Positions 22,439 to 34,543 of a stretch of DNA of 64,000 nucleotides are shown here, in pieces. This stretch comes from Escherichia whittamii (GTDB lineage Bacteria; Pseudomonadota; Gammaproteobacteria; Enterobacterales; Enterobacteriaceae). Both the position numbers and the translations under genes were made by a program. The stretch covers positions 127,890 to 191,889 of the forward strand of contig NZ_JACSQI010000003.1 of assembly GCF_014836715.1 (NCBI RefSeq), written 5' to 3'. The notes beneath the pieces were generated by a model. That model saw nothing but the letters and a program-made list of their open reading frames with translations. It had not been told where the DNA came from and did no database searches. Every line of letters starts with the position of its first letter. Within the stretch, counting starts at the first letter, position 1.

Positions 22439-23140
22439 ATGCTCCAACCTCGCCCATTGCTCTCTCCACCAGAAACTGAAGCGCAGTTATTTGCGCAAGC
22501 ACAGCAACTTTCCGGTTACACATTGGGTGAGCTGGCGGCACTTGCCGGGCTGGTTGCACCGGAGAATTTAAAGCGCGATAAAGGCTGGATAGGCGTGTTG
22601 CTGGAAATTTGGCTTGGCGCCAGCGCGGGCAGTAAGCCTGAACAAGATTTTGCGGCCCTGGGGGTAGAGCTAAAAACGATTCCTGTGGATAGCCTTGGCC
22701 GTCCTCTGGAAACCACTTTCGTTTGCGTGGCGCCTTTAACCGGCAATAGCGGCGTCACCTGGGAAACCAGCCATGTACGCCATAAGTTAAAACGCGTGCT
22801 GTGGATACCTGTAGAGGGCGAGCGCAGTATTCCTCTGGCGCAGCGGCGCGTAGGGTCACCATTACTGTGGAGCCCAAATGAAGAAGAGGAACGGCAGTTA
22901 CGCGAAGACTGGGAAGAATTGATGGATATGATTGTTCTCGGTCAGGTTGAAAGGATTACCGCTCGTCACGGGGAATATTTACAGATAAGACCTAAAGCGG
23001 CGAATGCGAAAGCGCTCACCGAAGCCATTGGCTCCCGGGGTGAACCGATTCTGACACTGCCGCGCGGCTTTTATTTAAAGAAGAATTTCACCAGTGCGCT
23101 ATTGGCTCGTCATTTTTTGATCCAGCACCCATCGCTTTGA
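22439..23140 (+). CDS. mutH: DNA mismatch repair endonuclease MutH
   Basis: Nicks the unmethylated strand at hemimethylated GATC sites when activated by MutS-MutL. The metal-binding DX(n)EXK residues are present at D70, E77 and K79 ([11 protein letters not shown]). An AAGGTATAACGCC leader places a ribosome-binding site before the ATG at 22439. The protein is 233 aa, whereas the K-12 form I remember is 229 and ends at FLIQ; here the frame continues for H-P-S-L before TGA. The second residue is Leu rather than Ser. Neither change touches the catalytic core. Confidence 0.96.
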   Translation: MLQPRPLLSPPETEAQLFAQAQQLSGYTLGELAALAGLVAPENLKRDKGWIGVLLEIWLGASAGSKPEQDFAALGVELKTIPVDSLGRPLETTFVCVAPLTGNSGVTWETSHVRHKLKRVLWIPVEGERSIPLAQRRVGSPLLWSPNEEEERQLREDWEELMDMIVLGQVERITARHGEYLQIRPKAANAKALTEAIGSRGEPILTLPRGFYLKKNFTSALLARHFLIQHPSL

Positions 23141-23199
23141 CCTGCCGCATTCCGGGCATATAATTACCGCTTCATTTTTTTTTGGCAGGGCTTTGTTTG

Positions 23200-23913
23200 A
23201 TGTTATTTGCATGGGTAACCGATCCTAACGCCTGGCTTGCGCTCGGTACGCTGACGCTGCTGGAGATCGTTCTTGGGATCGATAATATTATTTTCCTCTC
23301 GCTGGTGGTGGCAAAACTACCTACAGCACAACGTGGCCACGCGCGGCGTCTGGGTTTGGCGGCGGCAATGGTCATGCGTCTGGCGCTGCTGGCGTCTATT
23401 GCCTGGGTAACGCGTCTGACGAATCCACTTTTTACAATTTTCAGTCAGGAAATTTCCGCCCGTGATTTAATTTTGTTACTCGGCGGCCTGTTCCTTATCT
23501 GGAAAGCCAGCAAGGAAATCCACGAGTCCATTGAAGGCGAAGAAGAAGGGCTGAAAACTCGCGTTTCATCATTCCTCGGCGCTATCGTGCAGATTATGCT
23601 GCTGGATATTATCTTCAGCCTCGACTCGGTGATTACCGCTGTGGGCCTGTCAGATCACTTATTCATAATGATGGCAGCAGTAGTGATTGCCGTAGGCGTG
23701 ATGATGTTCGCCGCGCGCTCGATTGGTGATTTTGTCGAACGCCACCCTTCGGTAAAAATGCTGGCGCTCTCTTTCCTGATTCTGGTGGGCTTTACCCTGA
23801 TTCTGGAAAGTTTCGACATCCACGTACCGAAAGGTTACATCTACTTCGCGATGTTCTTCTCTATTGCGGTTGAAAGCCTCAACCTGATCCGCAACAAAAA
23901 GAATCCGCTCTGA
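23200..23913 (+). CDS. ygdQ: TerC/UPF0053-family integral membrane protein YgdQ
   Basis: A 237-aa membrane protein with about seven hydrophobic segments and the TerC-family motif L-E-I-V-L-G-I-D-N near the N terminus, repeated as LDIIFSLDSV in the second half, with acidic residues inside membrane helices that suggest metal-ion handling. Start 23200 (MLFAWVTDPN) gives the K-12 length; a start six codons earlier is less likely. It follows mutH by 59 bp. The substrate is not evident from sequence. A GC hairpin at 23923-23942 without a T tract follows the stop. Confidence 0.93.
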   Translation: MLFAWVTDPNAWLALGTLTLLEIVLGIDNIIFLSLVVAKLPTAQRGHARRLGLAAAMVMRLALLASIAWVTRLTNPLFTIFSQEISARDLILLLGGLFLIWKASKEIHESIEGEEEGLKTRVSSFLGAIVQIMLLDIIFSLDSVITAVGLSDHLFIMMAAVVIAVGVMMFAARSIGDFVERHPSVKMLALSFLILVGFTLILESFDIHVPKGYIYFAMFFSIAVESLNLIRNKKNPL

Positions 23914-24050
23914 TATTCCGTTCGCTCTCCTGCGGGAGAGCGTTCGCCCCCCTTCCTCACAGTTTAAGATTTTCCTGCTTTCATGATGTATAACGTCAGA
24001 TTATAAACAGTCTATTATCATTAATGGGCAAAATAGGTGAGGATGACCGG

Positions 24051-24269
24051 ATGAAAAAATGGGCAGTATTAATTTCTGCAGTCGGACTGGTATTTGCCGT
24101 TTCCGGCTGTTCCAGTGATTACGTCATGGCGACCAAAGATGGCCGTATGATTTTGACAGATGGAAAACCGGAAATTGATGATGATACCGGGCTGGTGAGT
24201 TATCACGATCAGCAAGGTAACGCTATGCAAATAAACCGTGATGATGTCTCGCAAATTATTGAACGTTAA
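24051..24269 (+). CDS. ygdR: Small lipoprotein YgdR (DUF903)
   Basis: A 72-aa lipoprotein precursor: signal peptide with lipobox V-S-G-C (Cys at 20), then [20 protein letters not shown], the conserved DUF903/YgdI-YgdR pattern. The start at 24051 has an AGGTGAGGATGACCGG leader, and an upstream in-frame ATG at 24024 would lengthen the signal peptide without reason. It is probably anchored to a membrane face in the envelope; the role is unknown. Confidence 0.92.
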   Translation: MKKWAVLISAVGLVFAVSGCSSDYVMATKDGRMILTDGKPEIDDDTGLVSYHDQQGNAMQINRDDVSQIIER

Positions 24270-24271
24270 AA

Positions 24272-24306
24272 AATAAGGTCAGCATCCGGCTGGCCTTAAG
24301 ATTTTT
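24272..24306 (+). terminator. ygdR intrinsic terminator
   Basis: An AAGGTCAGC...GCTGGCCTT stem (about 24275-24297) is followed by AAGATTTTT, just after the ygdR stop. Confidence 0.8.
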
Positions 24307-24376
24307 CTCTTTCCCTTTTCCCTTCCCTCTGCCATTTTTATATTCCTTATGTCGTGATTATAAAAAGGAAACGGCT

Positions 24377-25417
24377 ATGCAATATCACCGTATACCCCAC
24401 AGCTCGCTGGAAGTCAGCACGCTGGGGCTTGGCACGATGACGTTTGGTGAACAGAACAGCGAAGCCGACGCCCACGCACAACTCGACTATGCCGTTGCTC
24501 AGGGCATTAACCTTATCGACGTTGCCGAGATGTACCCGGTACCGCCGCGCCCCGAAACTCAGGGGTTAACCGAAACCTATGTCGGTAACTGGCTGGCAAA
24601 ACATGGCAATCGCGAAAAGTTAATTATCGCCTCCAAAGTGAGCGGACCGTCGCGTAATAATGACAAGGGGATCCGCCCGGATCAGGCGCTGGACAGGAAG
24701 AATATTCGCGAAGCTCTGCATGACAGCCTCAAGCGTCTGCAGACTGATTATCTCGATCTCTATCAGGTGCATTGGCCGCAGCGCCCCACCAACTGTTTCG
24801 GCAAGCTCGGTTATAGCTGGACAGATTCAGCCCCTGCGATTTCTCTGCTCGACACGCTGGACGCGCTGACAGAGTACCAACGCGCGGGGAAAATTCGTTA
24901 TATCGGCGTGTCGAATGAAACTGCATTTGGCGTAATGCGCTATTTACATCTCGCGGATAAACACGACCTGCCGCGTATCGTCACCATTCAAAATCCCTAC
25001 AGCTTGTTAAATCGTAGCTTTGAAGTGGGACTTGCTGAAGTCAGCCAGTATGAAGGCGTCGAGTTACTGGCCTATTCGTGTCTGGGTTTTGGTACGTTGA
25101 GCGGGAAATATCTCAACGGCGCAAAACCGGCTGGCGCGCGCAATACGCTCTTTAGCCGCTTCACCCGCTACAGCGGTGAGCAAACGCAAAAAGCCGTCGC
25201 GGCGTATGTTGATATAGCCAAACGTCATGGTCTGGATCCTGCTCAGATGGCGCTGGCCTTTGTGCGCCGTCAACCATTTGTAGCCAGCACTCTGCTGGGC
25301 GCAACAACGATGGAGCAGCTGAAAACTAACGTCGAAAGTTTGCATCTGGAGTTAAGCGAAGACGTATTAGCAGAAATTGAAGCGGTGCATCAGGTTTATA
25401 CTTATCCGGCACCGTGA
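24377..25417 (+). CDS. tas: Aldo-keto reductase family protein Tas
   Basis: A 346-aa NADP(H)-dependent aldo-keto reductase. The catalytic tetrad region is visible (LIDVAEMYPVPPR with Asp and Tyr, SKVSG Lys, and YQVHWPQRP His), with a C-terminal cofactor-binding block (FVASTLLGATTMEQL). In K-12, tas was found as a multicopy suppressor of a tyrosine requirement; its natural substrate is not established. An AAAAGGAAACGGCT leader gives a good ribosome-binding site, and a terminator follows. Confidence 0.95.
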   Translation: MQYHRIPHSSLEVSTLGLGTMTFGEQNSEADAHAQLDYAVAQGINLIDVAEMYPVPPRPETQGLTETYVGNWLAKHGNREKLIIASKVSGPSRNNDKGIRPDQALDRKNIREALHDSLKRLQTDYLDLYQVHWPQRPTNCFGKLGYSWTDSAPAISLLDTLDALTEYQRAGKIRYIGVSNETAFGVMRYLHLADKHDLPRIVTIQNPYSLLNRSFEVGLAEVSQYEGVELLAYSCLGFGTLSGKYLNGAKPAGARNTLFSRFTRYSGEQTQKAVAAYVDIAKRHGLDPAQMALAFVRRQPFVASTLLGATTMEQLKTNVESLHLELSEDVLAEIEAVHQVYTYPAP

Positions 25418-25423
25418 TCCTCT

Positions 25424-25453
25424 CGCCTGGTGTTTTACGCCAGGCGTCTTTTT
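25424..25453 (+). terminator. tas intrinsic terminator
   Basis: A CGCCTGG/CCAGGCG stem (25424-25446) is followed by TCTTTTT, 6 bp after the tas stop. Confidence 0.88.
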
Positions 25454-25573
25454 CCCCCCACTTTTCAGAATATATTCACTGCTTTTCGCCGCATCTTTCC
25501 TGACAAAGCGCAATAGACTCTGTTGGTCAACGCCTGCGCGCGTTTCAATGTCTGCCCATTGTTAAGGATAACC

Positions 25574-27229
25574 ATGTTGATTTTCAAACCTCTTCCCCTC
25601 GCCATGTTGCTTACTGGGTGTATCTCCTCCACCTGGGGGGCGCAGTTAACCCAACCGCTAACACTTAAAGACGTCACTGTTTATCTGCATGGTGCCAGCC
25701 TGCAAGGCGAAGAGACACTTAATTTACCAGCCGGAGAAAGCGAAGTTATCTTCACCAGGATTGCCAATTCGGTAACCGACGACAGCATCGCTATCTCTAT
25801 CGATAACGGAGTGACGGTGCTTTCCTCACGTATCGCGCTACTGGAAACACAGCCAAATGCGCTGCCGTCAGATATTCAGCAACAGTTAAAATCAGCTAAG
25901 GTGGAACAGGCAAAATTGACCGCCGAGAAGAACAATATCGCGGCTCAAATTAAGGTATTAGAGGCAAATAGCACATTAACCAATAAAAGTGCCGCCGAAG
26001 TTGGCAAGTATCTGCAAATGGTGAAAGAGAAAAATGGTGAGTTATTACGGGCCGATAATGAGTTGACGCAGAAACTTGCTGATAACCAGCTTGAAATTGA
26101 AAAGCTGGAGCAACGCGAGAGTATGCGTAACGGCAATTCAGAGGCAGCCGATGATCCGCAGGTTATCATCGCTAAGGTCTATGTCCCCAAAGCCGTCACT
26201 GCGAAAGCAGTGGTGCGTTATATGACCCCAGATGCTACATGGACGCCGATCTATGATATTCACGCCACCGCCATAAACCAGCCGCTGCGTCTGGTTTATA
26301 AGGCTAATATTCGCCAGTATACGGGCTTGCCATGGAAAAACGTTAATCTGGTGCTCTCGACCAGTGAACCTGATACTCATCTCACCCTGCCGCAACTGGA
26401 AACACAGTATGTGGATGTACCAGAGTATGGTGGTATGAGTAGCTCGATTTCAGCATCACCCGTGATGAAACAGCGTTCGGAATACTCGTCTGACCAGGAT
26501 GCATCAGAATTGCAGAAAGCCCTGGAGGCAGATATGCAAAAAGCAAGGGAGCAACAAGCCGGGCGCATGTATGCGGCATCGGCTGCGCCCGTTTCACCGC
26601 GCCCGGAAAGTTTCACCGCGCAAAATATTCGCTATGCGCTTTCGCTGCCGTGGCAAATCGACAGCGATAATACCGCGCGCACGGTGGTCATTAAGGAAGA
26701 GTCGATCAACGGAGAATATCGCTTCTTTGCCATTCCGAAAATCAGTAATGCCGCCTGGCTCCAGGTACAGATCAAAGACTGGGAACAGTTGAATCTGATC
26801 CCCGGCGAAAGTCAGATCTTCTTTGGCAATAACCGTACAGGTCTGGGCTATTTACAACCGCCGGAAGATGGTAAGTCGCTGGATATTCAGCTAAACCGCG
26901 ATCCTAAGCTGATTATTCAGCGTAAAGCCGCACTCAAAAAAGAGAATGCGTTATCTATCTTTAACGACAGCGCAATACGTAACTTCAGTTACACCCTCAA
27001 TGTGAAGAACAGCTACGGCGAAGCAGTGGATATCACTCTGCTCGACCAGATCCCAGTCAGTGCTAATAGTGATATTACTGTGGAAAAAATGCAGTATGGC
27101 CAGGCGCAGTTTGATGCGAAAACGGGTGAACTGTCCTGGACGCTGAAACTGTCAGGCAAAGAGAACGTGAGTCTGCCATTCTCATACAGCGTGAAGTATC
27201 CAAAAGGTATGCACCCTTCGGGAATGTGA
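25574..27229 (+). CDS. MuiA-like DUF4139-domain exported protein
   Basis: A 551-aa protein resembling the mucoidy-inhibitor MuiA/DUF4139 family. It has an N-terminal export signal (LIFKPLPLAMLLTGCISSTWGAQ), an N-terminal beta-rich domain (VTVYLHGASLQGEETLNLPAGESEV), a coiled coil rich in K/E/Q (about 100-185), and a C-terminal DUF4139 region with the family-like ATWTPIYDIHA and LPWKNVNLVLST segments. LTGC could be a lipobox, though GA-Q cleavage is also possible. The ATG at 25574 follows AAGGATAACC; the upstream open frame lacks a good start. It lies alone between tas and lplT, where I remember no gene in K-12. The base composition looks similar to its neighbours. The function is unknown. Confidence 0.8.
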   Translation: MLIFKPLPLAMLLTGCISSTWGAQLTQPLTLKDVTVYLHGASLQGEETLNLPAGESEVIFTRIANSVTDDSIAISIDNGVTVLSSRIALLETQPNALPSDIQQQLKSAKVEQAKLTAEKNNIAAQIKVLEANSTLTNKSAAEVGKYLQMVKEKNGELLRADNELTQKLADNQLEIEKLEQRESMRNGNSEAADDPQVIIAKVYVPKAVTAKAVVRYMTPDATWTPIYDIHATAINQPLRLVYKANIRQYTGLPWKNVNLVLSTSEPDTHLTLPQLETQYVDVPEYGGMSSSISASPVMKQRSEYSSDQDASELQKALEADMQKAREQQAGRMYAASAAPVSPRPESFTAQNIRYALSLPWQIDSDNTARTVVIKEESINGEYRFFAIPKISNAAWLQVQIKDWEQLNLIPGESQIFFGNNRTGLGYLQPPEDGKSLDIQLNRDPKLIIQRKAALKKENALSIFNDSAIRNFSYTLNVKNSYGEAVDITLLDQIPVSANSDITVEKMQYGQAQFDAKTGELSWTLKLSGKENVSLPFSYSVKYPKGMHPSGM

Positions 27230-27234
27230 CCTTC

Positions 27235-27261
27235 ACCAGATGGCGGAATGTGCCATCTGGT
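27235..27261. repeat. Inverted repeat between convergent muiA-like gene and lplT
   Basis: A perfect 10-bp dyad, ACCAGATGGC/GCCATCTGGT, with a 7-base loop in the 38-bp gap between the two stops. There is no T tract on either side, so it may be a weak bidirectional terminator or an mRNA end stabiliser. Confidence 0.6.
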
Positions 27262-27267
27262 AAAAGC

Positions 27268-30628
<3,361 letters not shown>

Positions 30629-30702
30629 TCATTAATTCATTTAATGCGAATGCGGTGAGATTACACGAGATGAAGAGATCGAGCGACAGTAAAGTCGGTG
30701 CG

Positions 30703-30790
30703 AAAAAAAACCTGCGCATCCGCGCAGGTTGGTGCAAGAGACAGGGTACGAAGAGCGTACCGAATAATCTCACCAATCAATACCTCTGGG
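30703..30790 (-). ncRNA. omrA: Small regulatory RNA OmrA
   Basis: An 88-nt Hfq-dependent sRNA. The 5' end CCCAGAGGTATTGATTGGTG is the conserved seed shared with OmrB, and the 3' end is a CCTGCGC...GCGCAGG terminator with eight U. Known from K-12 to be activated by OmpR-EnvZ and to repress outer-membrane protein mRNAs such as cirA, fecA, fepA and ompT, and csgD. Position between aas and galR is the K-12 position. Confidence 0.95.
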
Positions 30791-30904
30791 ATCTTGATTG
30801 TGGTCCGCACGGCGACGCTTCGCCAGCGAGAAAAAGCAAAGGAATGAAGGGAAATGCAACGAGGTGTGTAAATTGTCGGTTACTGTTACAGATTTGCGAC
30901 AGGC

Positions 30905-30986
30905 AAAAAAAACCTGCGCATCTGCGCAGGCTGGTGTAATTCATGTGCTCAACCCGAAGTTGACTTCACCTATCAATACCTCTGGG
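30905..30986 (-). ncRNA. omrB: Small regulatory RNA OmrB
   Basis: An 82-nt sRNA in tandem with OmrA, 114 bp upstream of it. The first 15 nt (CCCAGAGGTATTGAT) and the 3' terminator (CCTGCGCAGATGCGCAGG then eight U) match OmrA, while the middle differs. OmpR-dependent in K-12. The two presumably arose by duplication. Confidence 0.95.
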
Positions 30987-31168
30987 ATCACCACTTTATC
31001 AACCTGTAGACAAATGCCACCAGCAGTCAATCGCAACAGCGTTTCGCAAAGTGTAACCAAAGGTTTGCAATCTCTTTTTTTTCTTACTTATTCTCGTTTC
31101 GCGCACACTTCCCACGCTGAAATCACAACGCCCCTTGAACCAACGGGCGTTTTCCGTAAAACTGGCAG

Positions 31169-31186
31169 ATTGTAAGCGTTTACCCA
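31169..31186 (+). promoter_or_regulatory. GalR/GalS operator in the galR leader
   Basis: TTGTAAGCGTTTACCCA fits the GalR-family half-site pattern GTGnAAnCGnTTnCAC and lies 14 bp before the galR start. It suggests autoregulation of galR. Confidence 0.7.
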
Positions 31187-31199
31187 CAAAGGTATTTTC

Positions 31200-32231
31200 A
31201 TGGCGACCATTAAGGATGTAGCCCGACTGGCAGGCGTTTCAGTCGCCACCGTTTCCCGCGTCATTAATAACTCTCCAAAAGCCAGTGAAGCTTCTCGTCT
31301 GGCTGTGCATAGCGCAATGGAATCTCTGAGCTATCACCCGAACGCGAACGCCCGTGCGTTGGCGCAACAGACCACTGAAACGGTCGGCCTGGTCGTTGGT
31401 GATGTTTCCGATCCGTTTTTCGGTGCAATGGTGAAAGCGGTCGAACAGGTGGCTTACCATACCGGTAATTTCTTATTAATTGGCAACGGTTACCACAACG
31501 AACAAAAAGAGCGCCAGGCCATTGAGCAGTTGATTCGCCATCGCTGCGCCGCGCTGGTCGTCCATGCCAAAATGATCCCGGATGCCGATTTGGCCTCATT
31601 GATGAAGCAAATACCTGGCATGGTATTGATCAACCGGATCCTTCCGGGTTTTGAGAATCGTTGTATCGCTCTGGACGATCGCTACGGTGCCTGGCTGGCA
31701 ACACGCCATTTAATTCAGCAAGGTCATACACGCATTGGTTATCTCTGCTCTAACCACTCTATTTCTGATGCCGAAGATCGTCTGCAAGGATATTACGATG
31801 CCCTTGCCGAAAGTGGTATTCCGACCAATGATCGGCTGGTGACTTTCGGCGAACCGGATGAAAGCGGTGGCGAACAGGCGATGACGGAACTGTTGGGAAG
31901 AGGCAGAAATTTCACCGCCGTGGCCTGTTATAACGACTCAATGGCGGCAGGCGCAATGGGCGTGCTCAATGATAATGGGATTGATGTACCGGGTGAAATT
32001 TCGCTGATTGGTTTTGATGATGTGCTGGTGTCACGCTATGTGCGCCCACGGCTGACCACGATCCGTTACCCAATAGTGACAATGGCGACCCAGGCTGCAG
32101 AACTGGCATTGGCGCTGGCGGATAATCGCCCCCTGCCGGAAATCACCAACGTCTTTAGTCCTACGCTGGTACGTCGCCATTCAGTTTCAACACCGTCGCT
32201 GGATGCAAGTCATAACGCAGCCAGCGACTAG
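31200..32231 (+). CDS. galR: Galactose operon repressor GalR
   Basis: A LacI-family repressor of the gal operon and related galactose genes, released by D-galactose. The 343-aa protein begins with the helix-turn-helix ATIKDVARLAGVSVATVSRV (residues 2-21), a hinge helix, and a periplasmic-binding-like effector domain (IGLVVGDV and LIGFDDVLVSRYVRP). The length equals K-12. It converges on lysA with a 6-bp gap. Confidence 0.97.
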   Translation: MATIKDVARLAGVSVATVSRVINNSPKASEASRLAVHSAMESLSYHPNANARALAQQTTETVGLVVGDVSDPFFGAMVKAVEQVAYHTGNFLLIGNGYHNEQKERQAIEQLIRHRCAALVVHAKMIPDADLASLMKQIPGMVLINRILPGFENRCIALDDRYGAWLATRHLIQQGHTRIGYLCSNHSISDAEDRLQGYYDALAESGIPTNDRLVTFGEPDESGGEQAMTELLGRGRNFTAVACYNDSMAAGAMGVLNDNGIDVPGEISLIGFDDVLVSRYVRPRLTTIRYPIVTMATQAAELALALADNRPLPEITNVFSPTLVRRHSVSTPSLDASHNAASD

Positions 32232-32237
32232 CCACGA

Positions 32238-33500
32238 TTAAAGCAACTCGAGCGCCAGTAATTCCTCAATGGTCTGGCGGCGGCGAATCAACCGCGCCCG
32301 ACCATTATCAAACAGAACTTCTGGCAACAATGGGCGACTATTGTAGTTAGATGACATTGACGCACCATATGCGCCAGTATCATGCAGAACCAGATAATCG
32401 CCAGCCTTCACTTCCGGTAAGGCGCGGGTTTCGACATTCCCCCCTTCCTGCTGGGTAAAAACATCGCCCGATTCACATAATGGCCCTGCGACAACGGTTT
32501 CCACCGTTGGCGCATGTTCAAGAGAGCGACCATCAGCCGCCAGCGCGCTAATATGGTGGTAACTGCCGTACATTGCCGGGCGCATCAGATCGTTAAATCC
32601 AGCGTCAACCAGCACAAAGTGGCGACTCCCCATTTGTTTGACGCTCCGTACCTGGGTAATTAACACACCAGACTGCGCTACCAGGAAGCGACCCGGTTCA
32701 ATTTCCAGTTTCACATGGTGACCGAGATGGCGGGCGATTTGCTCACGTGCAGCATTCCACAGACCATAATAATGTTCAGTATCAACCGCCTCTTCTCCCT
32801 GCTGATACGGAACAGAAAGCCCGCCCCCCGCAGAGATAGCCTGTAAATCCTGACCAAAATCGACAACCTGACGCACCATCGCACCACACACCTGCTCCAG
32901 ATGCGCATAATCAACACCAGAACCGATGTGCATGTGAATGCCGACCAGTTGCAGATGATGACGTTGTATCACTTCCAGCGCGGCCGGAAGATCGGTATAC
33001 CAGATGCCGTGCTTGCTGTTTTCGCCACCGGTATTGGTTTTTTGGCTATGACCGTGACCAAAGCCTGGATTAACGCGCAGCCATACCCGATGCCCTGGCG
33101 AAACCTGACCAAGTTGGTCGAGCATATCAACGGAGCCAGCATTCACTGGAATTTGCAATTCACTGACGCGATCGAGCGTCGCCTGATCGATAACATCCGC
33201 AGTAAAGACAATATCATCGGGATGCGTTTGCGGATTATATCCCGCCGCCAACGCGCGTTCGATTTCCCCTAATGAGACGGAATCCACTTTCACGCCCTGT
33301 TCGCGCATTAAGCGCAAAATATGAATATTGGAACAGGCTTTCTGCGCGAAGCGCACCACATCAAACTGTTTCAGCGCTGCAATCTGCCGACGGATAATTT
33401 GTGCATCGTAGACCCAAACCGGGCAACCGAATTCTGCAGGCAAGCGCAGCAGATTTTCGGCGGTGAGATCGGTATCAGTGCTGAATAGTGAATGTGGCAT
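32238..33500 (-). CDS. lysA: Diaminopimelate decarboxylase
   Basis: A PLP-dependent fold-type III enzyme for the last step of lysine synthesis, meso-DAP to L-lysine plus CO2. The 420-aa protein has the PLP-lysine region VVRFAQKACSNIHILRLM, the phosphate-binding SAGGGLSVPY and IEPGRFLVAQSG segments, and CESGDVF. It is divergent from its activator lysR, with an operator between them. Confidence 0.97.
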   Translation of the reverse strand: MPHSLFSTDTDLTAENLLRLPAEFGCPVWVYDAQIIRRQIAALKQFDVVRFAQKACSNIHILRLMREQGVKVDSVSLGEIERALAAGYNPQTHPDDIVFTADVIDQATLDRVSELQIPVNAGSVDMLDQLGQVSPGHRVWLRVNPGFGHGHSQKTNTGGENSKHGIWYTDLPAALEVIQRHHLQLVGIHMHIGSGVDYAHLEQVCGAMVRQVVDFGQDLQAISAGGGLSVPYQQGEEAVDTEHYYGLWNAAREQIARHLGHHVKLEIEPGRFLVAQSGVLITQVRSVKQMGSRHFVLVDAGFNDLMRPAMYGSYHHISALAADGRSLEHAPTVETVVAGPLCESGDVFTQQEGGNVETRALPEVKAGDYLVLHDTGAYGASMSSNYNSRPLLPEVLFDNGRARLIRRRQTIEELLALELL

Positions 33501-33522
33501 AACAAACTCCGAATAAGTGCTT

Positions 33523-33548
33523 TTTTATGATTACGCCACATCATAAAA
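33523..33548. promoter_or_regulatory. Dyad operator between lysA and lysR (probable LysR site)
   Basis: A perfect 9-bp dyad TTTTATGAT/ATCATAAAA separated by 8 bp lies 22 bp from the lysA start and 74 bp from the lysR start. A T-N11-A-type palindrome in a divergent gap is the normal site for a LysR-family regulator, here activating lysA and repressing lysR. Confidence 0.65.
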
Positions 33549-33621
33549 AGAATAAAAAATATCGATTTATGCCGAGTCTATGCAAAAATGATATGGATCA
33601 CCGAATTGCGAGAGAACGCCA

Positions 33622-34539
33622 ATGGCCGCCGTTAACTTACGTCATATTGAAATTTTTCATGCGGTTATGACCGCCGGCAGCCTGACTGAGGCGGCACAAC
33701 TGCTGCATACTTCACAACCAACCGTCAGCCGCGAACTGGCGCGCTTTGAAAAGGTGATCGGATTGAAACTGTTTGAGCGCGTTCGCGGACGATTACATCC
33801 TACCGTTCAGGGACTTCGGCTATTTGAAGAGGTTCAGCGCTCCTGGTACGGGCTGGATCGCATAGTCAGCGCTGCTGAAAGTCTGCGCGAGTTTCGCCAG
33901 GGAGAACTTTCTATTGCCTGCCTGCCGGTCTTTTCGCAGTCTTTTTTGCCGCCGCTGCTGCAACCCTTTCTGGCTCGTTATCCTGAAGTCAGCTTAAACA
34001 TTGTGCCGCAGGAATCGCCGCTACTTGAAGAGTGGCTTTCGGCCCAGCGTCATGATTTAGGCCTCACCGAAACGCTGCATACACCTGCGGGTACGGAACG
34101 CACGGAATTACTCTCTTTAGATGAAGTGTGTGTTTTACCGCCGGGCCATCCGCTGGCGGTAAAAAAGGTATTAACGCCGGAAGATTTTCAGGGTGAGAAC
34201 TACATCAGCCTTTCCCGTACTGACAGCTATCGTCAGCTGCTGGATCAATTGTTTACTGAGAATCAGGTTAAACGACGCATGATTGTAGAAACCCACAGCG
34301 CCGCGTCAGTCTGCGCGATGGTACGTGCGGGGGCGGGTGTTTCGGTGGTTAACCCGCTCACCGCTCTGGATTATGCGGCAAGCGGATTAGTGGTTCGGCG
34401 GTTCAGTATTGCGGTTCCCTTCACCGTCAGCCTGATTCGCCCTCTGCATCGTCCGTCATCAGCACTGGTACAGGCATTCAGCGAGCATTTACAGAGCGGT
34501 TTACCAAAACTGGTTGCCACTCTTGAAGCTATTTTGTAG
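33622..34539 (+). CDS. lysR: Transcriptional activator LysR (C-terminus shortened)
   Basis: The founding member of the LysR family, which activates lysA in response to DAP and represses itself. The N-terminal winged helix (LTEAAQLLHTSQPTVSRELA, about 21-40) and the effector domain are intact. The protein is 305 aa: codon 306 is TAG, and five further codons (R-I-T-T-A) follow in frame before a TAA overlapping the end of ygeA. That restores exactly the 311-aa length I recall for K-12 LysR, where this codon is serine. So a nonsense change has removed the last six residues. The effect is probably mild because this is the extreme tail. Confidence 0.93.
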   Translation: MAAVNLRHIEIFHAVMTAGSLTEAAQLLHTSQPTVSRELARFEKVIGLKLFERVRGRLHPTVQGLRLFEEVQRSWYGLDRIVSAAESLREFRQGELSIACLPVFSQSFLPPLLQPFLARYPEVSLNIVPQESPLLEEWLSAQRHDLGLTETLHTPAGTERTELLSLDEVCVLPPGHPLAVKKVLTPEDFQGENYISLSRTDSYRQLLDQLFTENQVKRRMIVETHSAASVCAMVRAGAGVSVVNPLTALDYAASGLVVRRFSIAVPFTVSLIRPLHRPSSALVQAFSEHLQSGLPKLVATLEAIL

Positions 34540-34543
34540 CGAA

